From Casuarina equisetifolia (lineage: Eukaryota; Streptophyta; Magnoliopsida; Fagales; Casuarinaceae): DNA of 64,000 bases. The stretch covers positions 12,946,501-13,010,500 of the forward strand of contig CM052360.1 in the NCBI GenBank assembly GCA_028551475.1, in the 5' to 3' direction. Below are positions 48,201 through 60,900 of this stretch, one piece after another. The first letter of the stretch is position 1; the number at the start of each line of letters is the position of its first letter. Position numbers and translations under genes: made by a program. The notes below the pieces were generated by a model, which saw only the letters and a program-made list of their open reading frames with translations, was not told the DNA's origin and did not search any database.

Positions 48201-50749
48201 TGGTTTGAAGAACATTTTCTTCAGATTCAACACTCATGTATGAATTGGGTATATTGCATATTAAAAAAAAAAACATTTTCTCGGTTATTGAAGGAGAGGA
48301 GGAGATGATAGAGCAAATAGAATGGTGAATGACACAAGGGGAAGATGACGTAGGAGTAGATAGGTGGTTTGGTTCCCTTGAATACTACAAATTTTCTTTT
48401 AAAAAAAAACAAGAAAAAGAAAAAGAAAAAAGGCAGTCCTGCAGGACGATATGAGGAAAATAGAAGGGAATATAGTGGGGAATTGAGAGGTACTTGTGCT
48501 CCTTCATAGATGTGGTGGTCTCACCACAGGGAAGGGAAGGTGGAGATGATGTATGAAGAACAGCAAATGGGTTGTTATGATCCAAATAAAAGAAAGGTGA
48601 AGGAAAAAAAAAAATGAAAGCCAAAGTTAGGAAAATGACTTATGGCTCTGTACCCAATAACCACAAACTTTATCCAATTAATAATAAAGGCTTTTGTTTG
48701 CCACTTCCAATAAAATATGCATAAAATATTTTATCCCAAAACAAACGCAACTCTTAGAGCACTTGATTTTCTTCTCAGCAAATAAAAAATGCTGAAAAGA
48801 AGACGTAGTAGTGAGCAGTTCAATTTGACAAAGCCGGACGACAAAACTCCGGTGCACGCAGCTGCAGAAGTTATCATGTTTGTATTGAATCATCTGCACA
48901 CTGTTACTTATAATATCTTTTTGTGTGTAAGTTCTGGTTACTGTGTCGTGTTAAACAAACACAGGTTCCGTAACATATAATTGGAGAGGGGAGAGAGGAA
49001 GAAAAGCAGTCGTGCAATAATACCCTCGTAGACTGCAGCAGATATACGAAATAAAGTTATGGAAAAAGGGTCGTGCTGCTGTCCACTTCAAACCTGGGCT
49101 TCTTCAGTCATGCCATACAAAAATCTTGTTTGTAATGGATGATGATGCTGACCGCATACCACCTTCGTCTTTGCTTGAGGAGCCATGAAGCAAACTATAA
49201 AATATTCCACGACTGAGCGTGGAAAAGGTATAGGCCATTGGTTTCCCTCAGACTTTTAACTCAATAATGGAAAAGCTTTCTACATGATGGGTTGCGACAT
49301 GACAGAAATGTCCTAATTTGGGTCCTGTAGCTCTGCTTTTAGGATTCGGAAAATGGCATCACGAACCTGATTTTTACGTTAATAACTAGGAGTTGTGCGC
49401 TTTGGAAGATCATGTTTGCAGCAGAAGTTATGGTTCCTTAAAGAATGCCAACTGAAAAAGTGCAGGCATATGCGTGTTCCTTCAACAGATGGTAACTTAA
49501 ATGCACAGATCGATGCTTTAAACAGTGAAGTTTCCCACCACTTTGAACATATATAATTAATTATATTCTATGAATTTGCATTAATTGGAATGTAGCTGAC
49601 AAGTTAGGTTTGGTTCCTTACCTTAAATGAAAGGGTGAAAATGAGAGCCCGTATAAAGTTAGGCAACCGCGTGGATGGCTTTTACTTTATTCTTCTCATT
49701 CTATTCTATGAGTCGCTACCTGAAACACATGTTTCTCGCTTTTCACATCCCCTCCTTTCCAGGGTAACTTCAAATTTAGCAACTTTTGTAATTTGACTGT
49801 CAAAATTTTTTTCATTAAAAGATTCTGGCAAATATATGACCTAAAACTCCCATCAAATTTTATTTAATAACTTAAACTGAAAAATAACAACTTGTCCTAG
49901 AATATATTTAAGTTTAGTAAGAAAAATATAGTTAAATAGATTTAAATTCAAGATAAATTAAGAAGTTTTACTAGTATATAAGTAATATCATTTTTATAAG
50001 TATAAACTATTAAAATTCATGTATAATAATTATGGTAAAATAATATACTTTAACATATCTGTTGTATTAATTTTATTAATTATTTTTAGCTTTAAAATTT
50101 TGTTTTTAGAAATCATTAATTTTGAATTTATTTTTAAATTTTTTATTTGTTAAATAAACTTTAAGATTAATTCATTATTAATATTTAATTAATTTAATAA
50201 TTAATAATCTTTGTAAGACAATTCTTTTTCATCGTTATATTACTTATTTCACATGTTTACTTAGACTTAAAATTCTACAAACAAATTTTTGAGCTTGGTA
50301 AGATCTTTCCCATGAGTCTTCTTAACTATCTTGACTAACCCCATAGCCTTTCCTTTGGTGAAGGTTTTGAATGGCAGTAGCAGCAGCACTTTTTGAGAAT
50401 TTACATGTTAACTAGCTGTTAGAACTCCCAAATACAGACAGTTAAATTTGCCAATATGGCGACCCAGTTGTCGATATGAACAACTGTATGATATACCATT
50501 AATTGCACTATAGTCTAATAATACATATTGAAGTAACGAAGTGGAGTATTTGAGTAATGCTGAGCGATGAAGGTTTGAGATCCATTAAAGCGACGAAGGA
50601 TATTCATGCTCACATCCTTCCCTAGTTCCAAAACGGGAGGCAAGACTCTGTTCCTTCATCATTGTTTTACAGGCTAAGCATCCTTGTGGGAAACCTTAAT
50701 CCCCCCATCTTCAGATGTTGTCCCATAGCATGAGAAAGTCAACAAGGGC
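45248..50749. other. Long gene-poor spacer
   Basis: It starts with the ALB4-like 3' UTR (to about 45750). The rest is AT-rich, above all 49800-50270. Apart from the uncertain minus-strand frames at 47198-48005 I see no gene, RNA gene or transposon domain. Confidence 0.5.
47198..48005 (-). pseudogene. Possible gene remnant, minus strand, unidentified
   Basis: Two open frames on the minus strand read more like protein than the surrounding AT-rich DNA. The first, 48005 to 47595 (136 aa), includes DDGAWLSSLNFEIPADRIYM and LIALVFGTVPTFEDQRH. The second, 47392 to 47198 (64 aa), includes GNQEYRMPFLVMLASYTNF. They lie in the same direction about 200 bp apart, separated by stops. I recognise no family and no clear splice pair joining them. 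They could be exons of a decayed gene or chance frames. Confidence 0.25.
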
Positions 50750-51043
50750 ATGGCATCGTACAGGATTGATGGACATTTTGTGCATGACTCATGGCTCATA
50801 ATCCTGTTTTTTCATGTTTTCTCAATGTTGTCAACTTGTGAAGCAAAGGACCCGGTGACCTTCAACAATGGACATCTCACAGTGAAACAACCAAGATCAC
50901 GAATTCAACGCTTTAAGGAACACCTCCAGCTGGGCTCCTTACGGTTCTCACCTTCTCAAATCACTGTTGCGCCAGAAAAGAAACCATTGATCGCTTTTCC
51001 AGTCGAAGCACAAGGCAGAGGACACATTGAACGACAACAATAA
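50750..51043 (+). CDS. Possible small secreted protein, 97 aa
   Basis: A short open frame whose first 32 residues have the layout of a signal peptide: a polar start, a hydrophobic core (WLIILFFHVFSML) and a small-residue end (STCEA) where cleavage could occur before KDPV. The remaining 65 residues are basic and rich in Arg, Lys, Gln and Pro (KQPRSRIQRF, APEKKPLIAF, GRGHIERQQ), and there is no second hydrophobic segment. This is the profile of a plant peptide-hormone precursor, but I see no CLE, PSK, CEP, RALF or other named motif, and no Cys pattern in the mature part. Chance cannot be excluded. Confidence 0.3.
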   Translation: MASYRIDGHFVHDSWLIILFFHVFSMLSTCEAKDPVTFNNGHLTVKQPRSRIQRFKEHLQLGSLRFSPSQITVAPEKKPLIAFPVEAQGRGHIERQQ

Positions 51044-53360
51044 TCATAGTTGCTGAGGAACCTCTAGCGCGGCCTAGAACTGCTGACAGGGCCCGTCAGC
51101 GGTCCATCTCAGGTCATCATCTGCCTTGCAAAGTGTGAAGCCAGAGCAGAGTTGAAGAAAAAGTGGCGGACGAAGCAACTTCGTGGATGGGTGGGTGGAC
51201 CCCGGTTCGAGTTACTCTGATTATGTTCTTTACTCTTTTACCGTGCTGCGTGAGACCTGAAGCGACCTCTGTGATTCCCGTGTTTACCTTTCCTGGTGGG
51301 CACTTGTCTTTTACATTGTTCATGTTCTCATGATGTCGCCATCAACCCGTCCATGAGAGTGCTCATCCATCATTGTTATGGCAAAGCCAGCATCTTTTGA
51401 TGCCAAAAACCAGAGCCCATCACAGTATATTCCCGGTAAAGTGACTGACTCGTACCCCAATCTCAATGGAGTAGGAAGAAGAGGAGTTTTACCCCAGGTA
51501 AGAAAGGAAGAAGTATCTTTAGTTGGAAAACAGGAGACATTCACAAATAGAAAACATAGCTGATATGGAAATCATTTGAATCAACTCATAATAGAGAGCC
51601 TAAATGGTAACTCCAATGTGGGAGATTGAGGTACAAAGTGAGCTCCATCTATGTCGGGTGTTCTATCCCCATCCCCTTTCCTCCCTTTCCATTATCTCTC
51701 TCCTTACCGACAACATAAAGGGGACTCAAAGGCCGTCTGGTTACCTTGTAATGTTACGCTCAGGGAGAAAAGAAGGAAAGACCCCCTGCACAAAAAGTAA
51801 CGAGGGTGATAAACAAACAAAAAGGCAACTGAACAGAGGTTTGATGTAATAGAGTTGAAATGAAGCTTGATAGGCACTCCTAGTTTATTGTGACTTTGGT
51901 CACCCATTGCAACTTCTTCGATACAATAATTCACCGGGGCTTTGGTTCGACCAGGGGTTAAGGTTACGCTGTTACCATAGTCAAGAGGAAGCTGACGTGT
52001 CGAAACACCCATAGTATAAATATGTGGTAATGTAGCATATTGCAGCTTCACCCCCTAAGGGACACCTCATCGCTTTAGAAAACGTATAGATATAGAAGAG
52101 GAGGTACACAACCTTCCATTGGAAAGTTAAAAAAGCTAGAAATTATTCATTCACTCCCAAATTCCCTTCCTTTTCTCACGGTATCTGTGGAAAAATCCAA
52201 TCCCAATTCATATTTAACCCTTTAAGATTACTAACCAGTCTCTGATCAGGCACCCATTTCATCTTTCTCCAATTTGATCCAAATTTTGACGTGTTTGGTT
52301 AAGAGAAAAGGGAAAATCTTTGCAATTGTTGATGGATGCAGGCGGATTTTGAGGAATCCTGGTTTCTCTGATATGTAATCCTCGTTTCTTAATTGTTCTG
52401 TTTCGATCTGTAATGATCATAATGCACAGATGGAAAAGTTGTTTCGCCATGTGTGATTTGTTCTTTTTTTGGTAGATTCTGTTACTCTTCTCTAGTTTGC
52501 TGATCAAGTTTACTGGTGACTCCGATTTCCGCAGACTTTACGATCTGGGTGTGCTAAAAATATAAACTTTTTGGGTTCGTTTCAAGCAAGATTGCTTAAT
52601 GATTGTGACCCCTGTTCTGGGTTTTAAGGATGGGTGTTGGAATTGGCTTTGCTTGGTTCATTTTGATCGTGTTGATCTGGTTTTCGTAAGTTGTGATGAA
52701 TTACGTGAATAGGAGTTTTCTTTTAATATCAAAATTCCTTTCTTTTGGGTCTTCTATTGGATATGGAATATCCTTCCCATGGAGAATTGATAATCTTCTC
52801 TTGAAAGTTTCCTTTTTTTGGCTGGGTTTAAATTCACGGTTTTGACTCATCCAATTAATAATATGCGAGTTTCCGCCAGTCCTTTCAATTCGGATGCTCT
52901 GAATTAGGCTGTTCTCGCTTGGGTTGAGCATAACATTCAATGATCGGTTCACTAGTTCCTTTGGTACATCAATGAATACCTTTGTTTCTGTAGGATGATG
53001 TACTTTTCAAGTTCTGTTTTTGAAACTGGGCTTGCTTTAACTCGTAGAAGTGTGTAATGCAAAATGGAGATGGTTATGTTATTCGTTTTCTTTCGCTTCT
53101 GTTATACAAGGAATTCTTATAGGCATTCGTTTTTCTGCAGGTTTGAGACTTAAGGTTGCTGATCAACACACATTTCAAGGTAGATACCTCCGCCAAAAGG
53201 CTCCTAATTGGGATCTGTAGTCAGGCATATTTAAATCTACGCATTGGATACTCATTCAAGAGAGTAATGTAGTAACTTTTGTTCTCTTGTCTTTCTAATT
53301 AACAGAAATTTGCATCTACTTATCCTCCAAGTTGGGGCACTGCAAACGGTGGCAGTGCCC
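51044..53360. other. Spacer and 5' UTR region of the RCC1-repeat gene
   Basis: No coding gene is evident. The right part probably holds the RCC1 promoter and a 5' UTR intron: a TATAAATA at 52015-52022 with an ACGTG core 20-30 bp upstream, a possible donor (GTAAGT) near 52686, and a strong pyrimidine-tract acceptor near 53141. These are inferences from sequence pattern only. Confidence 0.4.
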
Positions 53361-55825
53361 ATGGATGCCACAACAAGTGGAACCCCACCTGTTCAATACC
53401 ATAACATTTCTGACCAGCCAATTACTGCTATTGCTTCCTCATCGGTACCAACATTCCAGCGACAGCAACGACAATGCTTCGGAGATTCCACCCCTGGAGA
53501 ATTTCCCTTGTCTGCTAATCCCTCCATTGTCCTCCATGTCCTTACAGCATGTAATTTGGATCCCCAGGATCTTGCAAAACTAGAGGCAAGTGACATTATT
53601 GTATACATTTGGAGAATGAAAATGCTTTGCTATGTTAGAATTGATAATGCTGCTGATTTGATTTTGAATGTGCCTTTTGCAGGCAACATGCTCCTTCTTC
53701 AGGCAGCCTGCAAACTTTGCCCCTGACTTTGAGTTATCATTATCAGAGCTTGCTGCTCTTGACATGTGCCAAAAGAGGGCCATATTTAGACCAATGACCA
53801 CAGAAGAACGCCAAGAGTTGAAGCAAAGATGCGGGGGATCATGGAAGCTGGTCCTGCGGTTTTTGCTGGCTGGAGAAGCATGCACCAGGAGGGAGAAATC
53901 ACATGCAATAGCAGGGCCTGGTCACAGTATTGCTGTGACATCAAGGGGATTGGTTTACTCATTTGGCTCCAACAGCTCAGGACAGCTAGGAAATGGCACT
54001 ACTGAGGAGGAATGGCAGCCCCAGCCAATCAGGTTGCAAACTATTGATCAATTTTAGACCTGAAACTGTAAATACAAGAATATGGATAAAGGAACTACTC
54101 AACTTAAGGGAAAGTTAATTGAACTCCATTATGTTGCAGATCTCTGCAAGGCATTCGAATTATCCAAGCTGCTGCAGGGGCTGGCAAGACAATGCTGATC
54201 AGTGATGCTGGCCGTGTTTATGCCTTTGGAAAGGACTCCTTTGGTGAAGCCGAGTATGGAGTTCAAGGAGCTAAATTGGTTACTACTCCACAGCTGGTTG
54301 AATCCTTGAAAAGTATATTTGTGGTGCAAGCTGCAATTGGAAATTTCTTCACAGCCATACTGTCTCGAGAAGGCAGGGTTTATACATTTTCTTGGGGCAA
54401 CGATGTCAAACTTGGTCATCAGACTGATCCAACTGATATGGAGCCCCACCCTTTGTTGGGGGCACTGGAAAATATTCCAGTGGTGCAAATTGCAGCCGGA
54501 TACTGCTACCTTCTTGCCCTGGCCTGTCAACCTAGTGGCATGTGAGCTCTCTTCAATTCCTTATGTTGATGGCAATCTAAGTGTTTTCTACTTTTGTGTT
54601 ATACTTAGGCATTTTTTTTTTGTTCATATAGAGATTTTCATCATAGTGCCTAAAGTTCTTAGCTATGCCAAATATTTTTTCATAAAAACATACGTATATA
54701 TTGCTCTCTTTTAATAGATATTTGGGCACGTGTTGCTTTTTAATATCTTGAAGAATCTTCTTTTAAATTCATTTCCAAGTAGGTTCAGAGACGATAGGCT
54801 TACGCATCTTCATGATTTTTGTATTTTGGACCCAGATTTCTAAATTTCTTACATGGATGTGACATTTCAAAAGCCTGATGAACATCTAACGTATTTTCTC
54901 TTAGAGCTATATTGCTTCTAATGAATGCATTGGATATGATTTATAGATAATCACCAAGTTGTTTGCTCTTCCTCATGGAATCATATCAGGTCAGTCTACT
55001 CTGTTGGGTGTGGCTTGGGTGGGAAGCTTGGACACGGTGCAAGAACTGATGAGAAGCACCCCCGAATAATTGAGCAGTTCCAGCTTTTGAACCTTCAGCC
55101 AATGGTGGTTGCAGCTGGTGCTTGGCATGCTGCTGTGGTGGGGCGGGATGGACGGGTCTGTACATGGGGTTGGGGGCGTTACGGGTGCTTGGGGCATGGG
55201 AATGAAGAGTGTGAATCAGTTCCTAAGGTGGTAGAAGCTTTGAGCAACGTGAAAGCAGTTCATGTTGCTACAGGGGATTACACTACCTTTGTGGTGTCTG
55301 ATGATGGCGACGTGTATTCATTTGGCTGTGGGGAATCCTCCAGTCTTGGACATAATGCCGGTGCTGATGGACAGGTCTAGCTTCCTTCTCTTTCTTTATC
55401 ATCACTTATCTAATAATTTATCTTAATCTGGTTAAGGGTACTGCAATGCTGCATTTAGCGATAGTAGCACATTACTTGTGACTTGTCTTTGGTCATTTTC
55501 TGGGTACTTAGAGAGAGAGAGAGAGAGTTTCAAATTTGTGAAGTTACTAAGTAATGTTGGTTGCATTTGATGTCTCTTTCAGGGAAATAGACATGCAAAT
55601 GTACTAAGCCCAGAGCTCGTAACATCATTGAAGCAAGTTAATGAGCGTGTGGTACAGATCAGTCTCACCAATTCCATATACTGGAACGCCCACACTTTCG
55701 CCCTCACCGAATCAGGAAAGCTATACGCATTTGGTGCTGGAGACAAAGGGCAGCTTGGTGTGGAGCTTGTTGCCAACCAGACCGAAAGGGGAAACCCAGA
55801 GCTAGTTGATATTGATCTCAACTAG
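53361..55825 (+). CDS. RCC1-repeat (regulator of chromosome condensation) family protein
   Basis: Five coding exons, 53361-53585, 53683-54032, 54140-54541, 54990-55374 and 55583-55825, give 534 aa. The start MDATTSGTPP agrees with my memory of the Arabidopsis homologue (At3g26100 type), so I prefer it to the upstream in-frame ATG at 53310. Residues about 53-85 (IVLHVLTACNLDPQDLAKLEA) resemble an F-box helix pair. From about residue 170 onward there are five or six RCC1 repeats, each with the G-x-V-Y/C-x-F/W-G...G-x-L-G-x-G pattern: VYSFGSNSSGQLGNG, VYAFGKDSFGEAEYG, VYTFSWGNDVKLGH, VYSVGCGLGGKLGHG, VCTWGWGRYGCLGHG, VYSFGCGESSSLGHN and YAFGAGDKGQLG. These fold as a beta-propeller. Only some RCC1 proteins are Ran exchange factors; the partner here is unknown. 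Intron 1 is GC-AG; the other three are GT-AG. Confidence 0.93.
53586..53682 (+). other. GC-AG intron in the RCC1-repeat gene
   Basis: The donor reads GAG|GCAAGT, the consensus for the rare GC donor class, and the acceptor reads TTTTGCAG. The join gives LAKLE|ATCSFF, in line with family sequence. No GT donor nearby keeps the frame. Confidence 0.85.
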
Positions 55826-57419
55826 CTGTTCATAGCTTTATCTGCCACTACTTGCATCATGCTTAATTATCATCACAATGCATTTGGTGTTTAGATTTCC
55901 TTGTTTATTTTGTACATAGAAACAAAACTAAAAAAAAAAATTGTGAAAAGTCCAAGCTAGCTAACAGGGCCCTAAGCAACTGCTACGTGGTTGTTCGTAT
56001 CTGAAAACTTGGCTTGCACTTAGGAGCCTAGTTCATAGTTGATACACTTGTCAAGGTTCATTATAACCTATTTTATCTTTCATTGAATTCATAAATCATC
56101 TGCTTACCCAAAATTTTGGATGGAAAAAGGTTGTTTTCATGCCTCGAGGTCCTGCTTTCCTGGAAGCAGTTGTTGACTTAAGCTTCACTATTTTAACAGA
56201 AAACGTTCTTGTATATGTCTTGCACACCTTCCCATTAGAAATTCAGGAGGTAATAAATACTCTTACGCATCGTTACGAAAATGCTGTAGCTGTTCCAACT
56301 GCTTGGGGGACCCTGCCGATGGAGGGTCTCAGTCCTTCCGATATGAGTATTTAAGCTCAAGGAGTTAGAGCCAATTTTGGCATTTTCGTTGCACACTTCC
56401 ATCTATATATGTGAAAGAGCAGCAGCCATAAAGGATTCAAAAGGTAAGACATGGAGTTAATTAAACTATCGGTGCGTATGGGGTCGACTGGATTGGGTTT
56501 GTTAGAGGTTTCTTGCAGATAATGGCCGAAGGAGAAACGACAGGGCTGATAAGTAAGCCAAATAACGTTAAATTAAGCAGGTCCGGGATAAGCTCATCTG
56601 TATCTATCTATGTAACATTTTATATTACCCAAGAAAAAAGCACGTCCAGCCTTTACAGCACCCCACTTATATCAAGCATACTAGCTAAAATATGGGTAAT
56701 GTTGGCGACATGTATGGGCTTGCTCGGGTTCTCAACTTTGGGGATGGGCATCTTATCTGTTCCTGCTGACTGCGGTCCTTCAATTTCATCGTCCTGTTAT
56801 AAGAATTGGCCAAGAAAAGGGCTAGCATCCACGTATATACAAACATCTAAGGAGTCGCAGCAGAATCTTCATCGGGAATAAACAGGCGACCTAATACGAC
56901 GTATAACTTCAGTTTCCTCAAAGTTTCTAATCGTACGCAAGGACTTGAGTTTGCCCAACTATGTAGTCTTGAGTTGTGTGTGGGCATGGAACACGTAACC
57001 TCTTCAAGTCCTCTTCTTTACGGCGCATTCAAAGCGTAACTAACGTCGATGTCTCTAGCTTCCATCATAAAAATTACTACACAAAGACCATACGGCTTCT
57101 TCCTAATTGTTTACTTCATTGCTCTTTATTTTTCAAGATCAGAATGTCATGCAATTCCACTGGCATTATTATTTCCCTCAATCTAGTTTGTGGATCCTTC
57201 CATATAATGAGATTTAGTCACGTTTTCCGAATCTTGATTCAGCCTTCAAGCGGTTTAATGCTTTATCTTGAGCTTGACTTCCTTCTTTTGCCAAAATCCA
57301 CGATCGCGACACCGCTGTGGTCCGGACCACTTTGCTTCAATCCTTCAAGTACGATAACAAAAGGTCAGCATGATTTGCGTCGGGGTTAGGAAGTTTATCT
57401 TATACATAAGTTATTTTTT
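55826..57419. other. Spacer downstream of the RCC1-repeat gene
   Basis: RCC1 3' UTR to about 56100, then sequence with several open frames (56139-56354, 56513-56881, 56976-57389) of less AT-rich composition but no recognisable family or motif. I do not call genes here. Confidence 0.45.
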
Positions 57420-57689
57420 CTTTTAAAAAAGTAAATAAGATATAGGTAATACAAAACACTAACATTTGACATCGGAACCCAAGGAAGACTAGCAAAATAG
57501 GTCAGGACTTGATATATGCGGAGGTTTTGTTAAGATGTCCTACATTGGGTAAAAAAGGGTTGATATTGAGTTTATCAAGGAGGAGAGGAGACCTAATAAC
57601 ACTAACATTTGGTAATAGAGCCTAGAGAAGATTAGGTGAAAATAGGTTAGGACCAAATGTGTGATAAGGGAGATTGTTGAGATCGCTAA

Positions 57690-57950
57690 TGTTATTGGGT
57701 TGCCTTTTCACCCTAAAAGCTAGCTTATAAGGAAGATTCACTCTTGCACTTATAAACCCAATACTACTCCTTTCTCAACTTATTGTAAGAGATCTCATCA
57801 CTCTTACTTGTCACACATTAGGTCTTGAGCCAAAATCAAGATATCCCACATCAAGTTGAGAAGGAATAAATATTGAGTTTATAAGTATGAAGGTGAGTCT
57901 TTCCTATGAGCTAACTTTTAAGGTGGAAAGCCTCTCCAATAACATTAACA
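57690..57950. repeat. Facing pair of LTR-like copies (potential hairpin)
   Basis: A reverse copy (about 57690-57798, starting TGTTATTGGG) is followed after about 40 bp by a direct copy (about 57837-57950, ending AACATTAACA). The two are imperfect reverse complements over about 110 bp, so a transcript could fold into a long hairpin. Confidence 0.7.
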
Positions 57951-57952
57951 TT

Positions 57953-57964
57953 TGGTATTTGAGC
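57953..57964 (+). other. Primer-binding-site-like sequence after an LTR-like copy
   Basis: TGGTATTTGAGC, 10 of 12 bases identical to the tRNA-Met primer-binding site TGGTATCAGAGC, two bases after a copy ending AACA. Similar sites occur at 57610-57621, 58550-58561, 59245-59256 and 59698-59709. Confidence 0.65.
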
Positions 57965-60900
57965 CAAGGGGAGATTGGGTGAAAATGAGTCAAGGCTTAA
58001 TGTGTGTGGAATCTATGTTTAGATGTCTTACATTTGGTTTATTGATATTAGGTTTATAAGTATGAAGGGTGGAAAGGAAGTCTAATAACACTAACATTCG
58101 TTAATGAAGCCTAACAGAGACTTAGTAAAACGAGTTAGGGATTGATGTGTGTGGAAGTTATGTTGTGTTGAACTTAAGGAAAAATAGGTCAACAATTTTG
58201 ACTTAGGAACCAATTTATGATTGGAGAGAATGTTGATTTTGTTAGTTTTATTGAGCCTTTACTCCCTTTAAAAGCTGGATTAGAGAGTATTCACTCTTAC
58301 AATTATAGACTTAATATTAGCTCATTCTCAACTCAATATGAGACATTTCAACAATTTATCTTTTATAAGTTTTAAGACAAAATCATCAACTATTTTTCAC
58401 TAGGTTCAACTCAACCCAACTTGTTGAGATATCCCACATTAAGTTAAGGAGTGGCTAATATTGGGTTTATAAGTATCGATGTAAGTCTTCCCTATGAGTT
58501 ACTTTTAGCTTAAAAAGAAAGTTTAATAACACTAATGTTTGGTATTGAAGCCTAGGGGGTGAGTGAAAATGGGTTAGGGCCTAATGTTTGTGAAGGCTAT
58601 ATTGAGATGTCTAATATTAGGTTTAGAATGGGTGAATATTGAATTTATAAGTGTTAGGATAAAAAGGAGTCCCAACAACACTAATATTTAGTAACCAAAA
58701 TGGTCAAGACACAATGTATGCAAAGGCTAAGTTAGGTTGAACCCAATGAAAAATAGGTTAATGATTTTGGCTTAGGATATAATCTCTAAAAAATAGATTG
58801 TTGAAATTGTTAAGCATTATTAAGTCCTCTTCTCTACCCAAAAACCTAACATATAGGAAAGACTTATCCTCATACTTGTAAACTCAATTTCATTCCCTTC
58901 TAAACCTAATATAGGGCATCTTAACAATATCTTTTGTCACACATTGGGTCTTGTGTTAAAGTCATTAACTTATTTTTATTAGGTTTAGCCTAACCTAATT
59001 TATTGAGATGTTTTACATTAGATTGAAAAAAAGGTTGATATTGAGTTTATAAATGTGACGGTAAGCACCCCTTATAAGCTACCTTTTAGGGTGAAGAGGA
59101 GGCCCCATAACATTTTCATTTCATATTAGAACCTAAGAGAGATTGGGAAAACAATTCAAGGCCCAATGTGTGTGGAAGCTATGTTGAGAAATGACTAACT
59201 TTGAAAGTGTAAGGGTAGAGAAGAGATCCAATAACATTAGTATTTGGTATTAAAGCTTGGGGAGATTAGGTGAAAACATGTTATGACCTAATGTGTGTAA
59301 AGGTTAGGTCAAGTTGAACTTAACAAAAAAGGCTTAATGATTCTAGTTCAAGACTTAATATGTAACATGAAAGATTATTGAGATTGTCAATGTTATTAAG
59401 CCACCTCTTCATCCTAAAAGCTAACTTATGAGGAAGACTTACTCTCACATTTATAAATCCAATATCAGCCTATTCTCAACTCAATGTAGAATATTTCACC
59501 AATCTTTCATGTCACATATTAGGTCTTGAGCTAAAAATCATTGACTTGTTTTTTGTTGGATTCAATCTAACCCAACTTGTTGAAATGTCCCACAACGAGT
59601 TGAGAAGGTATTGCTATTAGGTTTACCACTATGAAAGTGAATATTTCATATGAGTTAGCTTTTAGGATAGAGAGGAATCATAATAACATTAACATTTGGT
59701 ATTAGAACCAAGGGAAAACTAGGTGAAAATGAGTTAGGATCTTATATGTGTAAAAGTTATCTTAAGATATCCCACATCGAATTAAGACAATGTTGATATT
59801 GGGTTTATGAGTGTGAAGGGTGGAGAAAAGGTCCAAAAACACTAATATTTGCTATCAAAGCCCAAGAAAAATTAGGTAAAAATGGATTAGGCCTTGATGT
59901 ATGTAAAGGTTGGGTTGAGTTGAACTAAGCAAAAAATGAGTTGATTTCAACTTAGGACCTAATGTGTGATAGAGGAAATTATTATGATTGGTAGTGTTGT
60001 TAAACCTTTTCTTTACCCTAAAAGCTAGTTTTTAAAGAAGACTTGTTTTCATACTTCTAAACCCAATATTAGCCTTTTTTAAACCCAACATCAAACTTCT
60101 CAACAATTTCTCCTATCACACATCAAATCCTAAGCCATAATCATTGGCCCATTTTAAGCAAGGTTTAGTTTGACTTGGCTTATTAAGATGTATCTTTCCT
60201 TCCTTTTATGAGCCTAACCCTAGCCCATCTTTTCTCTCCATTTTTTATTTCCCTTTCTTTTCTTCCTTTTAATCCATTTTCTCTTTATCTCCACCAATGC
60301 AACCCATCCCTTCCTTCTCACTATTTCCATGAATACTTTTTTGTCTTCTATAATTGTGACCCATTACATTAATTATGTTATGTGATTGTTGTATGAGAAC
60401 AATTATATAGGATAATTTCTCTACTTTTCTCAAGGTGTGCCATGGTTTTCAAATACAACCTTGCCTAAGTCAAAATATTTGCCTTCACACTTATAAACTT
60501 GATATCAACCCATTCTCAACCCAATGTAGGACTTCTCAACAATCTTTCTTGTCACATATAAGGTCTTAAGCCAGAATCATTGACTTATTTTTCTAAGTTT
60601 AACTTGACCCAACTTATTGAAATGTTCTACATTAGATTGAAAAGGAATTGATATTGAGTTGATAAGTATAAAGGTAAGTCTTCCATATGAGTTAGTTTTT
60701 AGGATAGAAGGGTCTAATAATATTAACATTTATTCTTAGAGCTTGAAAAAAATTGGGTGAAAATGTGCTTGGGCTTAATGTGTATGGAGGTTATGCTCTA
60801 CATTGAGTTAAGAATGGGCTGACATTGGATTTATAAGTGTAAGGGCAAGTCTTATGAGCTAGTTTTTGTGATTGAGAGGACACCCAATAATATTACGAAA

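Noticed and set aside
51181-51240. GGTTCGAGT-like sequence suggesting a tRNA B box
   Set aside because: No matching A box or cloverleaf could be found around it. I found no convincing tRNA or rRNA gene anywhere in the window.
54129-54530. 133-codon minus-strand frame over the RCC1 gene
   Set aside because: Antisense shadow of RCC1 exon 3; no protein family features.
56139-57389. Three plus-strand frames of 71-137 codons downstream of the RCC1 gene
   Set aside because: No motif, no plausible splice connections and no resemblance to known proteins; probably chance frames in less AT-rich DNA.
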